This document shows positions 43,280-55,596 of a stretch of DNA of 64,000 nt, in pieces. The stretch comes from Leptidea sinapis. Lineage: Eukaryota; Arthropoda; Insecta; Lepidoptera; Pieridae. How positions within the stretch are numbered: the first letter of the stretch is position 1; every line of letters begins with the position of its first letter. The notes under the pieces were generated by a model. The model did not search any database, had not been told where the DNA came from, and saw only the letters and a program-made list of their open reading frames with translations. The stretch lies in the NCBI RefSeq assembly GCF_905404315.1, contig NC_066283.1, positions 7,130,001 to 7,194,000 of the forward strand, in the 5' to 3' direction. The translations under genes were made by a program, and so were the position numbers.

Positions 43280-44295
43280 TTACATTGATGCATAATATAT
43301 TACAATACAGACAAAATATATTGTAGTAAATTTAACAAACAATTACAGGTATCTACCACATGCTTCAATAATTTTCACAAAATAAATAGTAGTTTAAGAG
43401 AAAAAAAACATATATGCTAACAAGTATTAATAGTTAAATGGTTAGGTATTAAATTATTATTGTAAAAGACTAAAAAATATAATTATTATGCCTACATTTC
43501 ATTTGCTAAACTTACATACAAATAATTTAAGAACTCTATGTACAGAAGACGTGAAATTAATATCGATGTAATCACTATATTATGTGTTAACCATCTTGCA
43601 CAGCCCAGGAATAGGAGAGTTCGCTCCAAACTAAAAAAAAACATCTTCGAACTGGTGGAACTAGCGGAAAAATTTGCTTCCAGTGATACCTACTAGAAAC
43701 ACGAAAATTAATGAAATAATTAAGTTGAGGACAGTCAATCTTGCTATTTAAAAGTTTTAGTACAAAAATAAGATTGATTGGAGTACGCCTGTCTTCCCAG
43801 GCAGTTTAGCAAAAAATATGAGTCTATTAGCATAGGAATACAGACATTTTCTTCAAATTAGTAAATTAAGTTTTAATTTAATTGATTATTAGCCTAAGAC
43901 TAAATTGTAAAGTCAAAGTGAAAGTACTTTAATTGCCAGAAACATTCACAAGCAAAGTTGTTACAAATTTAAGAGCAGGCACATGTTTCGTCTTGGCAGA
44001 CATGCAAATATTTTTGTGGTTTCACTTCACAATATTATATTATTTATAAAAATGATAAAACTTAGGTTTTGTAATAAAAGGAAAAAAAACGAAGTAACGG
44101 CCAGAATCGTATTAATAATGTCCTACAATGTAGACAGGAAGATATAAAACAAGGTCTGCAACATTTATGTTATGTATTATTTAATAATATAAATTGTGAC
44201 TATTGTTTAATTTTACCACATATAATCATATGAAGTATTTTAAACATAACTATAAGCATTGCTATGTTGTTATGAACAAATCGATTAAACAAAGC
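43280..44295. other. Intergenic DNA, nothing recognised
   Basis: Very AT-rich. No candidate exon. Confidence 0.35.
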
Positions 44296-44905
44296 AAGCT
44301 GACCTGGCAAACGTTATTTTGTCATATAAAATAAGTACCCCACATTAACTTATTTATTTGTATAGCGACTACTTATATAGGTATTTATTAATCAAATAAT
44401 AAAGGATAATCAGCATAAATTATATAACAAAACCATATCCGAAACATAATATGGTATAAGTATTATTCCAATCGATTGAGTAGTTTTCGCAGTATAACCG
44501 AAGGTAAGAGCTCTCCACTTATTAGGATAGATAAAGATAGGTTTGGTAGTTTTCGGAGTAAAACTGGAAGGAAAAAACCAGCTTTCCATTTATTAGGATA
44601 GATAAAGATAGGTATTAATCTGATCGGTCCAGTAGTTTTCGTAGCATAATTGCAGGAAAAACCGGCTTTCCTTTTATTGGTAAAGATAAAGATAGGTTTT
44701 AATCTGATCGGTCCAGTAGTTTTCGTAGTATAACTGCAGGAAAAAACCGGCTCTCTATTTATTAGGATAAATAAAAATAGTTATTAATCGGATTGGTTCG
44801 GTAGTTTTTCACATTAAAATCGAAGGACAAAACCGGCTCTTCATTTATTAGGTTTGGTAGTTTTGGGAGTAAAACTGGAAGGAAAAAACGGTTCTCCAAT
44901 TGTAT
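44296..44905 (-). mobile_element. Helitron with internal tandem repeat expansion
   Basis: The left end AAGCTGACCTGGCAAACGTT with GTCAT is a decayed CTAGCTGACC terminus. From 44470 a unit with GGTTTGGTAGTTTTCGGAGTA, GAAGGAAAAAACCGGCTCTC and TTTATTAGGATAGATAAA recurs about six times (cores near 44480, 44547, 44633, 44718, 44803, 44855), usually at ~85-bp spacing. Confidence 0.6.
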
Positions 44906-45346
44906 AGTATAGACTATAGACAAATAAGCAATTCAAAATGGCAGTCATAATCTATTATCGCATATCTTTCATACAAAATCTAGAAATAAGAACGGTTACA
45001 GAAATGCTTAAAGCAAAGGAAAGCAATATCAATATCGGATCTTTAATAATTGTACGCCTCGCACGGAATACAAGATTGGCACATAAGAACGAGTGCATGT
45101 ACGTACTTGTATACACTTTTACAAATAATCAATTTTACTGTGGACAATGATATTATAAGGGGCGCAATTTTGGATTCCCCAAACTATTTATGAATGCGAT
45201 TGAATTTCATCAGTACGGATTCTTTGTAATTCAATTCGCTCTCGTAATTGTCTGCTATTTTATGGAAGAGAAGGTCATATGAGAAAAGAATTTTTCCGAT
45301 CTATTATTATGTTCATGATTTATACTGAGCGATTGATGCAAATGTT

Positions 45347-45637
45347 TATTTTTATGAAAACATGGGACGAGCCGAGCAGAACATTCAGCTGGTGGTTATT
45401 GATTCGCCCTGCCCATTACAATGCAGTGCCGCTCAGGATTCTTGAAAAACTCAAAAATTCTGCGCTCGTCACCTTGAGACGTAAGATTTTAGTTCTCATT
45501 TGGCCAGTAATTTCACAAGCTACGGCGCCCTTCAGCCCGAAAAACATGTTTACACATTACTGCTTTACGGCAGAAATAGGCGCCGTTGTAGACCCATAAT
45601 CTAGCCGGCATCCTGTGCAAATGAGCATCCCACTGGA
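45347..45637 (-). mobile_element. Family A SINE-like retroposon copy
   Basis: TTTATTTTTATGAAAACATG to GAGCATCCCACTGG. Short deletions occur in both hairpins. Confidence 0.8.
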
Positions 45638-46219
45638 AAAGAAAGTTGGAAAAGGAGAAGAAAGTTGCGTAATTAAAGTGTGGTACTTAATCCGGACGAA
45701 TCTGGCACATTCGTGCTGATCTCATAGGATATCATAGGTTAGCATGACTCTCCCATATTGGGTCTTGAAATCCCCTTATCTTAGCAAGCGCAGTTCAAGT
45801 TTTGCACAAAATATTTTAAAGTGACTAGTCATCACTTGTCCGTAAACGTTTTTTGAATTTATATTAACAATTTTCAATAGAAAATTGTTGAAAAGACTCT
45901 GTATTCACAAAAACAGTTATAAAAGCGCTTTATATCGAACACGTGAAGCGTGCACTAGATGTTTTGGCGTCGTTCGACCGAAACTATTTTAACAGACAGA
46001 AGGCTTGGTTTTATTTTCTCAGCCCGCAGCTTTAACTGAAACTGTACAAAACACCCATCGACTAAAGGCACAAGCTTTACAAGCAGCTTTCAGTTAAAAG
46101 CAGCTGTATGAACGCTACTATGCAATTATGTTTGTTTATGTAACTAAGTTTGTTTTCTGCGGTAAATGTTTTGATGTATTCATATCCATAATACTAAGCA
46201 TAGTAAAGGATTATATTTA
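45638..46219. other. Intergenic DNA with a short inverted repeat
   Basis: 46027-46110 has GCAGCTTTAACTGAAACTG and, inverted, TTTCAGTTAAAAGCAGCTG, separated by ~45 bp. No gene found. Confidence 0.35.
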
Positions 46220-46480
46220 TTTTATTGTTATTTATTTATTTATTTATTATATACAGACACTTTATCACATAATATTACATTATATTTGGTCCCTACACTA
46301 GGCGTAGCCTGTCCTGTAGGCAACCATTTTACATCCTAAGGTTAACAATATGAACCGAAAGGTCAAAAAGTGCACTCTGTATATGTGTGTGTGTACACGT
46401 GTGTGTCTCTGGGTGTGTGTGTGTGTGCAAGGGTGGGTGTGAGTGAGTGTTAGTATCTGCTTAATCATGTTACAAAGTAT
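46220..46480 (-). repeat. SINE body fragment with GT microsatellite
   Basis: (TTTA)n, then CCCTACACTAGGCGTAGCCTGTC, matching 2715-2740 of the tRNA-derived SINE. A GT-rich run follows at 46383-46450 (GTGTGTGTGTACACGTGTGT and GGGTGTGTGTGTGTGTGC). Confidence 0.55.
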
Positions 46481-46609
46481 TAACATTATATGAATGCTAA
46501 GCTATCACTTTATAAAAGTATTCTTATATATTATATACGATTTATGAAGATTTTTGAAGTAAAGTGATTTGTTGATGCAAAAAGTTATATCCGAAATCCG
46601 AAATCCCGA

Positions 46610-48470
46610 TTGTCACGACCAAAGACCTTAACTCTTACCCAAAAGCAGCATATGATATGCTTAATTTACACGTACCAGTATCTTCCACTGATTTGAAATT
46701 TAAGTATGTTACAGGTAGCAATATAATAAAATCTTCAAATTAATTAACCTAAAAAATACAAAAGACCTATGGGGCCATTCGACTAATATTGTAAAATACA
46801 TACTTGACATTATAGCACCTGAATTAGCAATAATATTTAATGAATGCATAGATGAGGGTGTGTTCCCTGACCTCATGAAATACAGCAAAGTTAAACCTTT
46901 GTTTAAATCGGGCAGTTCTTTTGACCCTGCTAATTTCAGACCTATTTCAGTGCTGCCTGTTTTTAGTAAAATTTTTGAAAAACTTTGCTTCAACAGCTAC
47001 AAATGCATTTTTGTAAATTAATGAACAAAAATCAGTTTGGTTTCACTAGGGGCTTATCAACAATTAATGCGGGTACTAGACTCATTGAGCACATCTTTGA
47101 CGCCTGGGAAGAGTCATAGGATGCATTGGGCATTTTTTGTGATTTGTCAAAAGCATTTGATTGCGTCCACCATGAAACTTTACTCCTAAAACTAAAGCAT
47201 TATGGAGTGAAAAATAGAGCCCTAAATCTGTTAAAATCATATTTAAGCGAAAGAGTTCAGATAGTCGATGTAAATGGCAAACGGTCTTCGGGTAAACCTG
47301 TGGAAATAGGTGTTCCACAGGGTTCTATTCTCGGTCCTTTCTTGTTTCTTATATATATTAACGATCTACCATTTGTGGTAGATGATAGCCATGAGATTGT
47401 ATTGTTTGCTGATGATACTTCACTTATTTTTAAAGTGAAGCGACGTGCGGATATTGATGACGAGGTAAGCAATGCACGCTCAAAGATAGTGCGTTGGTTT
47501 GAGACGAATAATCTGCACTTAAACAGTAAAAAAACAAAGTGTGTACGGTTCATTACACCAAACACAGCGGAGGTACAAACCTTATAAATGACCAGAGATT
47601 GGAACTTGTGGACACTACGGTCTTCTTTGGTATCACGTTAGATAAAAAGCTTCAGTGGGGTCCACATATTACCCATCTAGCAGATAGACTCAGCTCTGCG
47701 GCATATGCAGTTAGAAAGATTAGAGAGTGCACGAATGTTGCGACCGCTAGATTAGTGTACTTTAGTTATTTTCACAGCATCATGACGTACGGTATATTAC
47801 TATGGGGTCATGCTGCTGACATTGATATAGTGTTTGCAATGCAAAAGAGAGCTGTTCATGCTATATATCAGCTTGGTTATAGACAGTCTCTCAAAGAAAA
47901 ATTTAAAGAAATAAATATTATGACTGTTCATTGTCAGTACATTTATGAAAATTTAATATATGTTCACAAAAATCGTCACCTTTTTGCTCTTTATAGTGAT
48001 TTTCATTATTATAACACTAGAATAAGGGATTGCTTGTAACTAATTCTAGTAGGCTGCATAAGATACATAATAGCTTTAAGGGTAAATGTATACACTTCTA
48101 CAATAAAGTCCCAGCCACTGTTCAGGCATTATCTATAAATAAATTTAAATGTTTTATAAAAAAATGGCTCTGTCGTAAATCCTATTACTCCACTGCTGAA
48201 TATCTAAATGATCGGACAGCCTGGGACTAGATTGTGATTATTTTATAGCGATAGAAATGACTGTACAATATTGTATATTTTAAATGAAAAGAGCGCAAAA
48301 AAAAGAATGCTGGGAGAGTTTCTTGCGCCGCTTCTTCTATCTCAGAGCGCCATTTGTTTCCGAAGCGGTAGTAGTATCTAGTAGTATAAGAAATGACATC
48401 AAAAAGAATTCTAAAGGAATCAATGTTGAGAAAATAAATGCCTTTATGCCTTTATAAACTGAGGTCGGTC
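46610..48470 (+). mobile_element. LINE-Z: APE-type LINE, reverse transcriptase and 3' end, broken
   Basis: About 1.9 kb of a second non-LTR family, without endonuclease. Frames in order: 46730-46990 (DLWGHSTNIVKYILD, DPANFRPISVLPVFSKIFEK), 47030-47120 (NKNQFGFTRGLST), 47126-47587 (FCDLSKAFDCVHHE motif A, GVPQGSILGPFLF motif B, LFADDTSLIF motif C), 47595-48039 (FFGITLDKKLQW, YFSYFHSIMTYGILLWGHA) and 48030-48230. Breaks are a frameshift near 46985, a stop at 47117, a frameshift near 47570 and another near 48040. The 3' UTR has the GAGTTTCTTGCGCCGCTTCT signature and ends GAGAAAATAAATGCCTTTATG. The active-site Asp pair is intact in sequence, but the copy cannot be functional. CR1/Jockey-like by motif style; clade unproven. 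Confidence 0.85.
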
Positions 48471-48620
48471 CGTATTGATACTCAAAGATACTTGCCATTA
48501 ATTACATTATTTAGAATTTTAAAAAGAATAAAAAATAAAAATTCATAAACGACCCACAGATCAGAGGTGCGCAAGCCGCGGCTTGTTTGGTATTAAGAGC
48601 GGTTAACCCGTCGTATTTTT

Positions 48621-48785
48621 GAAATTACTTTGCAAATGAGACTTAACATCTTATGTCTCAAGGTGACGAGCGCAATTGTAGTGTCGATTAGATTTTTTGG
48701 GATTTTCAAGAATCCTGAGCGGCACAGTATCAATTACCATCAGCTGAACGTCCTACTCATCTCGTTCCTTAGTGTCATAAAAAAC
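48621..48785 (+). mobile_element. Family A 3' half
   Basis: GAAATTACTTTGCAAATGAG to ATCTCGTTCCTTAGTGTCATAAA.. with the deletion of ~20 bp after AGCGGCAC. Confidence 0.75.
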
Positions 48786-49224
48786 ACTAGCGTATACACA
48801 AATAAAGCATTTAAAAAAGATGAACATCTCTTACGGAGATACAGTAAGAAAGAAGAGGAAAGAAAATCTACTGTTATTGTGGCTGATTTGATTGATAAGT
48901 CGTAAATAGACAGCCGTGTTTGGAATTAGCTTCTTAGCATTTTAAATACTAAGCCACTAGCTGGCACACATATATTGGCAATCCAAAATTATAGATCAAG
49001 CATTATCGGTCAGGTGCGTCTCTAAGTTACTATATTCTGATTTTATGGACCCACCATGGACGTATGTACGATATACATTATCTGTCAAATCATTTTAATA
49101 CTCCATAAAAAAGAATCAATCATCGATAAATGTCATCTCGTATCCTTAAATCCCCTTCTCTTTAATTGAAAATAAAAATTATTGCAGTACCATTGTTGAT
49201 AAATTTACTTATTATATATTCCAA

Positions 49225-49745
49225 TATATATGGACGGATGGCCATGTCGCACCTACTCCCATAACGGGAAGTTCGGGAAGCTCCGTAAAATCTTCTCGTC
49301 CCAAATACCAAAGTGTGTGAAGACGAAGGTTTTCAACCAGCGTGTGTTGCGAGTGAGGACTTTCGGTACGCAGATGTGGTCGCTAACTATGGGCCTTATG
49401 AGAAAGCTCATGGTCGCACAGTGGAGAGGGCTATGCTTGGAGTTTCCCTGCGAAATCGAATTAGAAATGAGGAAATCCGTATGAGAGCCAAAGCTTCCGA
49501 CGTAGCCCAAATGATTGTGAAAATGAAGTGGCAGTGGGCAGGGCACATAGTTCGACGGACAGATGGCCGTTGGGGCAGAAAAGTCTTCGAATGGCGACCA
49601 TGTACCGGAAGACGCAGTGTTGGTAGCCCCCCACAAGATGGACTGACGATCTGGTCAAGATCGCCGGAATACGTTGGATGAGGCAGCGCAGGACCGATCT
49701 TCGTGGAAATCTTTGGGGGAGGCCTTTGTCCAGCAGTCGACGTTC
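49225..49745 (+). mobile_element. RTE-type LINE C-terminal fragment
   Basis: Frames 49230-49484 and 49313-49681 alternate along one ancestral ORF. They give GKFGKLRKIFSSQIPKCVKT, MWSLTMGLMRKLMVAQ, then VERAMLGVSLRNRIRNEEIR, WQWAGHIVRRTDGRWGRKVF. This is the well-known C-terminus of RTE-clade LINE ORFs in Lepidoptera. A frameshift lies near 49430 and another near 49640. The tail ends near TTTGTCCAGCAGTCGACG. Confidence 0.8.
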
Positions 49746-50087
49746 CTGTTGATTGCTATTGGAGATGCTGTCATTTGATAACTAAACTCATCGAAGACAA
49801 ATAGACGTAAGATAACCTACAAATATCTGATAATGAAATGTATTACAACTGTAACTAACTGGCAATCGTAATATAGAAAGACATTTGCATGACGATAATG
49901 AACAAAGTTATGGATCAAGTTAGCAGACGAAAAGCTCCAAACACTCGTACAACACAAATAGTGAAAGAGTATACAATCCTAATCTAAACTTTGCCAATTC
50001 AAATCTTTGTGTTCGATTGTACAAAGTTCATATCAGATTCGTGATATGTATTAATGAACCTGGAAATCCGACGTTTTACTTTTTAAC

Positions 50088-50345
50088 CGACTTCAAAAAA
50101 AGAGGAGGTTCTCAATTCATCGGAATGTTTTTTTTATATGTTTGTTACTTCAAAACTTTCGACTGGGTGAACCGATTGTGATAATTATTATTTGAAAGCT
50201 GATGCTTCCCGTGATTTTGTCCAGATCTGATAATGGATAGATTGTTTAAACATACGCAATTATTTTTATATTTTTTAGTGCATATTATATGTATTGTTTT
50301 GGAATAGTGTTTTTAAAGTCGGTTGTATTTTGTTATTTTTTTTAT
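50088..50345 (+). repeat. AACCGACTTC-type repeat with both inverted ends
   Basis: Left AACCGACTTCAAAAAAAGAG, right TTTTTAAAGTCGGTTGTAT. The termini are inverted relative to one another, as in a DNA transposon. ~250 bp, non-coding. Confidence 0.65.
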
Positions 50346-50639
50346 ATTAAATCTTAAATAAATCAACCTCGAAAAAAACATGGTAATATGGCCCTGTAGC
50401 AGACATGTGTCTTTAAATTAAATACGGAGATAAATCAATATTTTATTTGATGCGTATGATATTATGTACGTGAGAATCATTTTGTATCCTACATTTCCAT
50501 ATGTCTTCAGCTTAAGAACGAAACTAAACGACGAACGATTTACGTTTTCAGTGTATTGCTTTTTTGATATTCTTGTTTTTGTAAGTGCTTTAAAACAGCT
50601 AAGCCATTGAACTTAAAATACAAATATCTTTATTCTGAA

Positions 50640-51560
50640 ATTTTTTTCATATTTTGAATATGATAAAAACCTGTACGAAAGAATATGCCTCAGGCCTGAG
50701 AAGAACGGGCGCAAGAAACTCAGCAGTTTTCTTTTTTTTTTTCATAAAATTTCGTTGCAATATAATATAGTACAATGTATTTTTTTATTAAATTTATCTG
50801 ATATTTATTAATGTTTTATCAATTGTTTTGAATTTCGAAACACATTCCTTTTCTAGATTTTCTGGAATCATGATGTAAAAGCATATACATCGCTCAACAA
50901 AAGACAGTATGTTTGTTCCTGGTGTGTCTATGAACATACATAACATTACCAAGAATGTAGTTGAGTTGAGTTGCAAAAGTTTTTTTGTTTTTTTAATTTT
51001 TGTCATGATAGTTCTAATCTTCTGTAACAAAAAGATGTCATACCATACATTATACTATGAAAATAACTAAAGTAAACTAGTCGCGCCGTATCTATGTCAG
51101 TTAAATGTCTTATCCAGCACTAGTCATTTCAGTGAATTCGTAAATATGGTCCTATCCTATTGTAATTTGAAGTCAGGAGTAATACAGCAAAAACACCACA
51201 AAGCACAAAAACATCGGTTTTACCACCTCTCCCTAAAACAAGACATTCGCATATAAGGTTTTGACATTTGGCGCGGAAAATATCATATATAAGTTTTATG
51301 GCTATTTAAAAATAGTTTATTGGCGCTAAACCACATGTCACATAGAATATTGTTTACTTCGTAAATCTTGGCTTGCTTTCACTTTGTATATGAAAGAAGT
51401 GTCATCCGCAAACAATACTACTATCTATGTAAATAAGGAAGGGGTCCAAGAATACTCCCTTGCAGTCCCCCCCTATTGGAGGAGTTTTAATATCAAACTC
51501 GTATAGAGACTTTCTGAATTCTTTCATTTTCATACGAAACCAGAAGATCGAGCGCAATTT
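50640..51560 (-). mobile_element. LINE-Z related copy, heavily decayed
   Basis: The minus strand from 51560 encodes scattered RT pieces. GLQGSILGP (motif B) lies near 51470, and IVLFADDTSFIYKVK (motif C) near 51390-51430. Further down come SFVERCICFYIMIPENLEK (50900-50870) and the 3' UTR (GAGTTTCTTGCGCCCGTTCT at 50700-50720). Much of the C-terminal region is deleted. Confidence 0.7.
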
Positions 51561-51655
51561 CGTTACGATTGCTTAATTTTTGTAGAAGCAAATTTTCGAG
51601 AAGAAAACCCTGATTTTTGAGTTATAACTCACGATTTTAAGTTGGAATTTAGTTG

Positions 51656-51953
51656 GAAAATAAAGGACAAGACCAGCAATACGTTCAGCTGATGGTAATT
51701 GATACGCGTTGCCCATTACAATGCAGTTCTGCTCAGGATTCTTAAAATCCCCAAAAAATCTGGTCGGCACTACAATTGCGCTCGTCACCTTCAGACACAA
51801 GATGTCAAGTTTAATTTGCCCAGTAATTTCACTAGCTACGTCGCTCTGCAGACCGAAAAACATGTTTACACATTAATTCTTCAGGGCAGAAATAGGCGCC
51901 ATTGTGGTGCCCATAATCTAGCCGGCATCCTGTGCAAATGAGCCTCCCATTGG
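51656..51953 (-). mobile_element. Family A SINE-like retroposon copy
   Basis: AATAAAGGACAAGACCAGCA to GAGCCTCCCATTGG. Hairpin 2 is decayed (GTGCCGACCAG against CTGAGCAGAAC). Confidence 0.8.
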
Positions 51954-52304
51954 TGCTCTAGAATGTTGTTTTAAATCCTTACATCTGAAAAAGGTCTAAT
52001 GTTTCCTCTTAATATTTCAGGTGGCTGGTTTAATGTCATCTTGCTTCTACCGTTGATGGCTACACTTCCTAACTAACAATCTTCATAATTCCCGATGGAC
52101 ACTTGCAGACAGACGAAAGATATATATATATATCTGCACTATTCATTTATATATTTTTATTTAAAATAGGATTCAAAATCACTATTGAACGTCAATAACT
52201 ACTACCCATTCAAAATAGACTGCCTCAGACCTGAGAAGATCAGGCGCAAGAAACTATCGCCAAGACTGACCCGTCAACTCGTCAGCTTAACAATTTGTTT
52301 TTTT

Positions 52305-52610
52305 TTTTTTTTATATCTCTCACTTCTGGGATGAGATAACTCATGTATAAACAAATGAAATTTGAAACAAAAATGAACGATGGGCGTTATGAAATAGCGA
52401 CATCTCAAGTCAATTTCCAAATATGCAATTATTGGGGTTGAGCAGGTTATCAACTGTAAGATAGACCCAGTAGATGGAACCACAACCTGAGAGTTTCACA
52501 AGATATGCCAAGATTTACGAGCGCTCTAACATAGTAGATCGGTACCCAAGAGGTCCGCGGGTTCGAGTCCCGCATCGTTCATATATTTTGGTTACAAATT
52601 TTATTCGTCA
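52305..52610 (+). repeat. Composite tRNA-like repeat, with an inverted end fragment
   Basis: 52397-52610 runs GCGACATCTCAAGTCAATTT, GGTTGAGCAGGTTATCAACT, ACCACAACCTGAGAGTTTCA, a tRNA-like part with GCGGGTTCGAGTCCCGCATC, and the ATATTTTGG...AAATTTTATTCG tail. The adjacent 52310-52385 is the family's tail in the opposite orientation (ATGAAATTTGAAACAAAAATGAACGAT reversed). 52298-52312 is a T run. Confidence 0.65.
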
Positions 52611-54449
52611 AGATTACAATCACACGCCTTTTAAAAAAATCTGAGTTGTCACATAATTATCCTAAGGTTAAAAAAATCCACATTACATTTCATAGACTTT
52701 GATCATAAAGTTCATATTATAACAAAAAACATTTACGAACCACTTGAATAGAATATATATATTAAATTATTTCACAATAATCACAACTATATACAATTAA
52801 CATTAAATGATTTAAAACAATTGGGCAGTCGGGTGACCAGCAGCCAGCACGTCCGATACTTTCGACTGCCGCAACAAGAAGTGTCCAATAGCCGAGAGCA
52901 ATTCGTAACAGTACCAACCTTAATAATACGAAACTATCAACATCATAATAAAGTGACATCACCAAGATTTTGCATGTGATAATATAATATTACAATTAAT
53001 AAAAATATACTAAATATAATAACTAAAACAATATAATATTAACAGGTTACAAATGATTCTATTAATATAATCATAACTGAATGTTGGTACTAATTGGAAT
53101 GTCTAATAACCATTACAATATTTATTGAATATAGCACCTCATCATCAACTTTATACCAAGTTTTAGATGTAACGTATAGTTTTTCTTTAGTTAAACTCGT
53201 GAATTTACGAGATATTTTAAGCATTACAACTGAAATAAATAGCATTGTAATAGCGAGGAAGCCAGCGCTGCGCTCCTCGCCAGCTAGGTTTATTTATTGG
53301 AATAGTTCAACCTACATATTCCCACAGCAAGTCAAATTCCCTTGCTTTAATAATGGCATTCTTACAGCATATTCTAGGAATATACTAAGGAGGATGTTAT
53401 GTTCTATTTCCACTGATTAAAATACATACTTCAAGAAGCTTTCTTTAAGGCGAGGTTTTCCCAATACTTTAGGCAAAAATCACTCGAACGTATTTATCTA
53501 TAGCGGTAGATATACGTTAGACGCGGGCGTGGCTGAGACCCTAGCCGAGCGATGCGATTTTTATTAAAAAAATAATATAAAATAATTCACAAAGCGTATT
53601 GATAAAACTCACAAGGAAAATTTATAAATACTAATAAACTATCGAATAAAATAAGTTTTGTGTTTATAGCTATCGTTTTATGATAATATAAACAATTCAA
53701 ATAAAAAAGACTATTCTTCAAAAAATAAAGCTATGAGATTTTTTTCTCTTAATCGTGCTTTCGAAACTGCGATAATTTAGATAAAGAAATGAAGGTAAAC
53801 ATGTCAAAAAATTGGAACTGTAGTATTTGTAGAAGTATTTTAAGTAGATTTTCAAAAATGTTACTTTTTAGGACTATAGCGCCTTAACAAAAAGAGGACG
53901 CACTTACGCATAGATCGCATTGATAGGTGAATAAACTAATTGTGTGCCAAATTTAAATCTGGAACGTAACGAAAAGCTCCCACCCGTTTCCTTTTCACCC
54001 CCTCGTACTCGTCCTGTTCCGTCAGTACGGTTTGCAGTTTCATTACCGTTAGGTACATCTCGTAATATTTTCGTGATATTACTGCTTTGTTTTGCAGTTT
54101 TCATTGTTACGTTTTGACTTTTGTTGTTAATAGTTCTGTAGTTTATGTTGTTCTGTGTCGTTATAACAGTAATGCCAGAAAAATAAATACTTTTTTACTT
54201 AACCCAGATTCTTTCTTACCTTTACATCAATCTATAAGACTGACAAAATAAATAGTTTTTAATTTATTAATAATTAATATCACAGTGATGCTTGTATTGC
54301 AAACCGTAACAAAGCGACGATGAGACGTCATCGACGTCTGGTCCAGAGATAATGTAAACGGGTAGTATTTCTGCTCCAAAAATACGTAGAGTATTTGTAA
54401 TGTCTTCTGAAGGCACATAGAAATATTAGCCGGCATTACGTCTTATTCT
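52611..54449. other. Intergenic DNA; GC-richer patch with one open frame
   Basis: Mostly AT-rich without repeats known to me. 53930-54100 is GC-richer. Its minus frame (53904-54104, MKTAKQSSNITKILRDVPNG then a Gly/Arg-rich part) could be an N-terminal exon or repeat. There is no splice or homology support, so it is not called a gene. Confidence 0.35.
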
Positions 54450-54747
54450 ACCAGTGTGAGGCTCCTTTGCACAGGATGCAGCCTAGGTTATGGGTACAAC
54501 AACGTCGCCTTTTTCTGCCGTGAAGCAGTAATGTGTAAAATTTATTGTGTTTCGGTCTGAAGGGCGCCGTAGCTAGTAAAATTACTGGGCAAATTCTTGT
54601 ATTGTCTCAAGTTGAAGAGCGCAATTGTTGTGCCGCTCAGAGAGTTTGGGTTTTTTAAGAATCCTGAGGGGCACTGCATTGTAATGAGCAGGGCATATCA
54701 ATTACATGACTAGAACATCCTCCTTGTCTCGTACCTTATAAAAAAAA
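54450..54747 (+). mobile_element. Family A SINE-like retroposon, full-length copy
   Basis: ACCAGTGTGAGGCTCCTTTG to CTTGTCTCGTACCTTATAAAAA. Point changes in both hairpin stems. Confidence 0.8.
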
Positions 54748-55028
54748 CGTCGCAAAGTAGGTAAGCTCTAAGTACTTAAATGACGCACATGAACCTGTCT
54801 CATGATCTTTGTACATACATGTAATTATCATTATTGTATATAATTATACGCTAATGATGTACGCACTGCTGTTGGTTACGTATAAATGTAAAGATGTGTT
54901 AATAGAATATTAAAATTAATATTTGTTACTGTAAAAAAATATGTTTTACTTTGTCTCTTAGCAGCAGTGCGCCAGCCACGTAAAGTCTTATTTTCGGCGT
55001 CGAATTAAATTTATAAAATTATAAACAA
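54748..55028. other. Intergenic DNA, nothing recognised
   Basis: AT-rich spacer between a family A copy and a Helitron. Confidence 0.35.
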
Positions 55029-55351
55029 CTAGCTGACCGGACAGACGTTATTCTGTTGATAATAAAAAGAAACTGTTTTATAGGAATTTGCCAATAATAT
55101 TTCAAAACATCAAGCTCCCTGTTGTTATAATGAAATTGTTTCACAGCGGAACTGTGCGTCACTAAATTCTCTCATAGAAAATATGTCCATACAAAACAAA
55201 TATTGAAAATAAAAGTGATGATGGGTCCCAAATCTAAATAAAAACTATCCTATCTCTCAAGTTGGACCAAACTGCACTGCATGAAGTAATCCCTATTAAT
55301 ATCCGTTCATTACTTTAGGAGTCCATCGCGGACAAGCAACGTGTCACGTAA
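55029..55351 (-). mobile_element. Non-autonomous Helitron, same family as the trimer
   Basis: CTAGCTGACCGGACAGACGT at the left (hairpin ACAGA/TCTGT) and ...CGTGTCACGTAA at the right. It is the reverse complement of the 35256-36282 units, closest to unit 3 at its 5' end. Confidence 0.7.
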
Positions 55352-55596
55352 TTTATATATATTAAGATTTAGCTACAGCTCCGAGAGTCCAAATTTTTGT
55401 ATTGGAAATTTCCAAAATTACTTAAACATTCATAGTTTTGAGTTTTTAACGAAGCACGAAACCATCTTTTATGTCCTTAATTTGTTTATAGCAATTGCAA
55501 TTTTTTATCTGTTAATACACGCTTGAGATTCACTTTTCTAGACATAATTCTTATTAACACAGTTTTAAACTTATTACACACTAAATTCGTAAGCAA

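Noticed and set aside
53904..54104. Open minus frame of 66 codons (KTAKQSSNITKILRDVPNG...)
   Set aside because: GC-richer than its surroundings, but no splice sites or recognised protein. Mentioned in the region description only.
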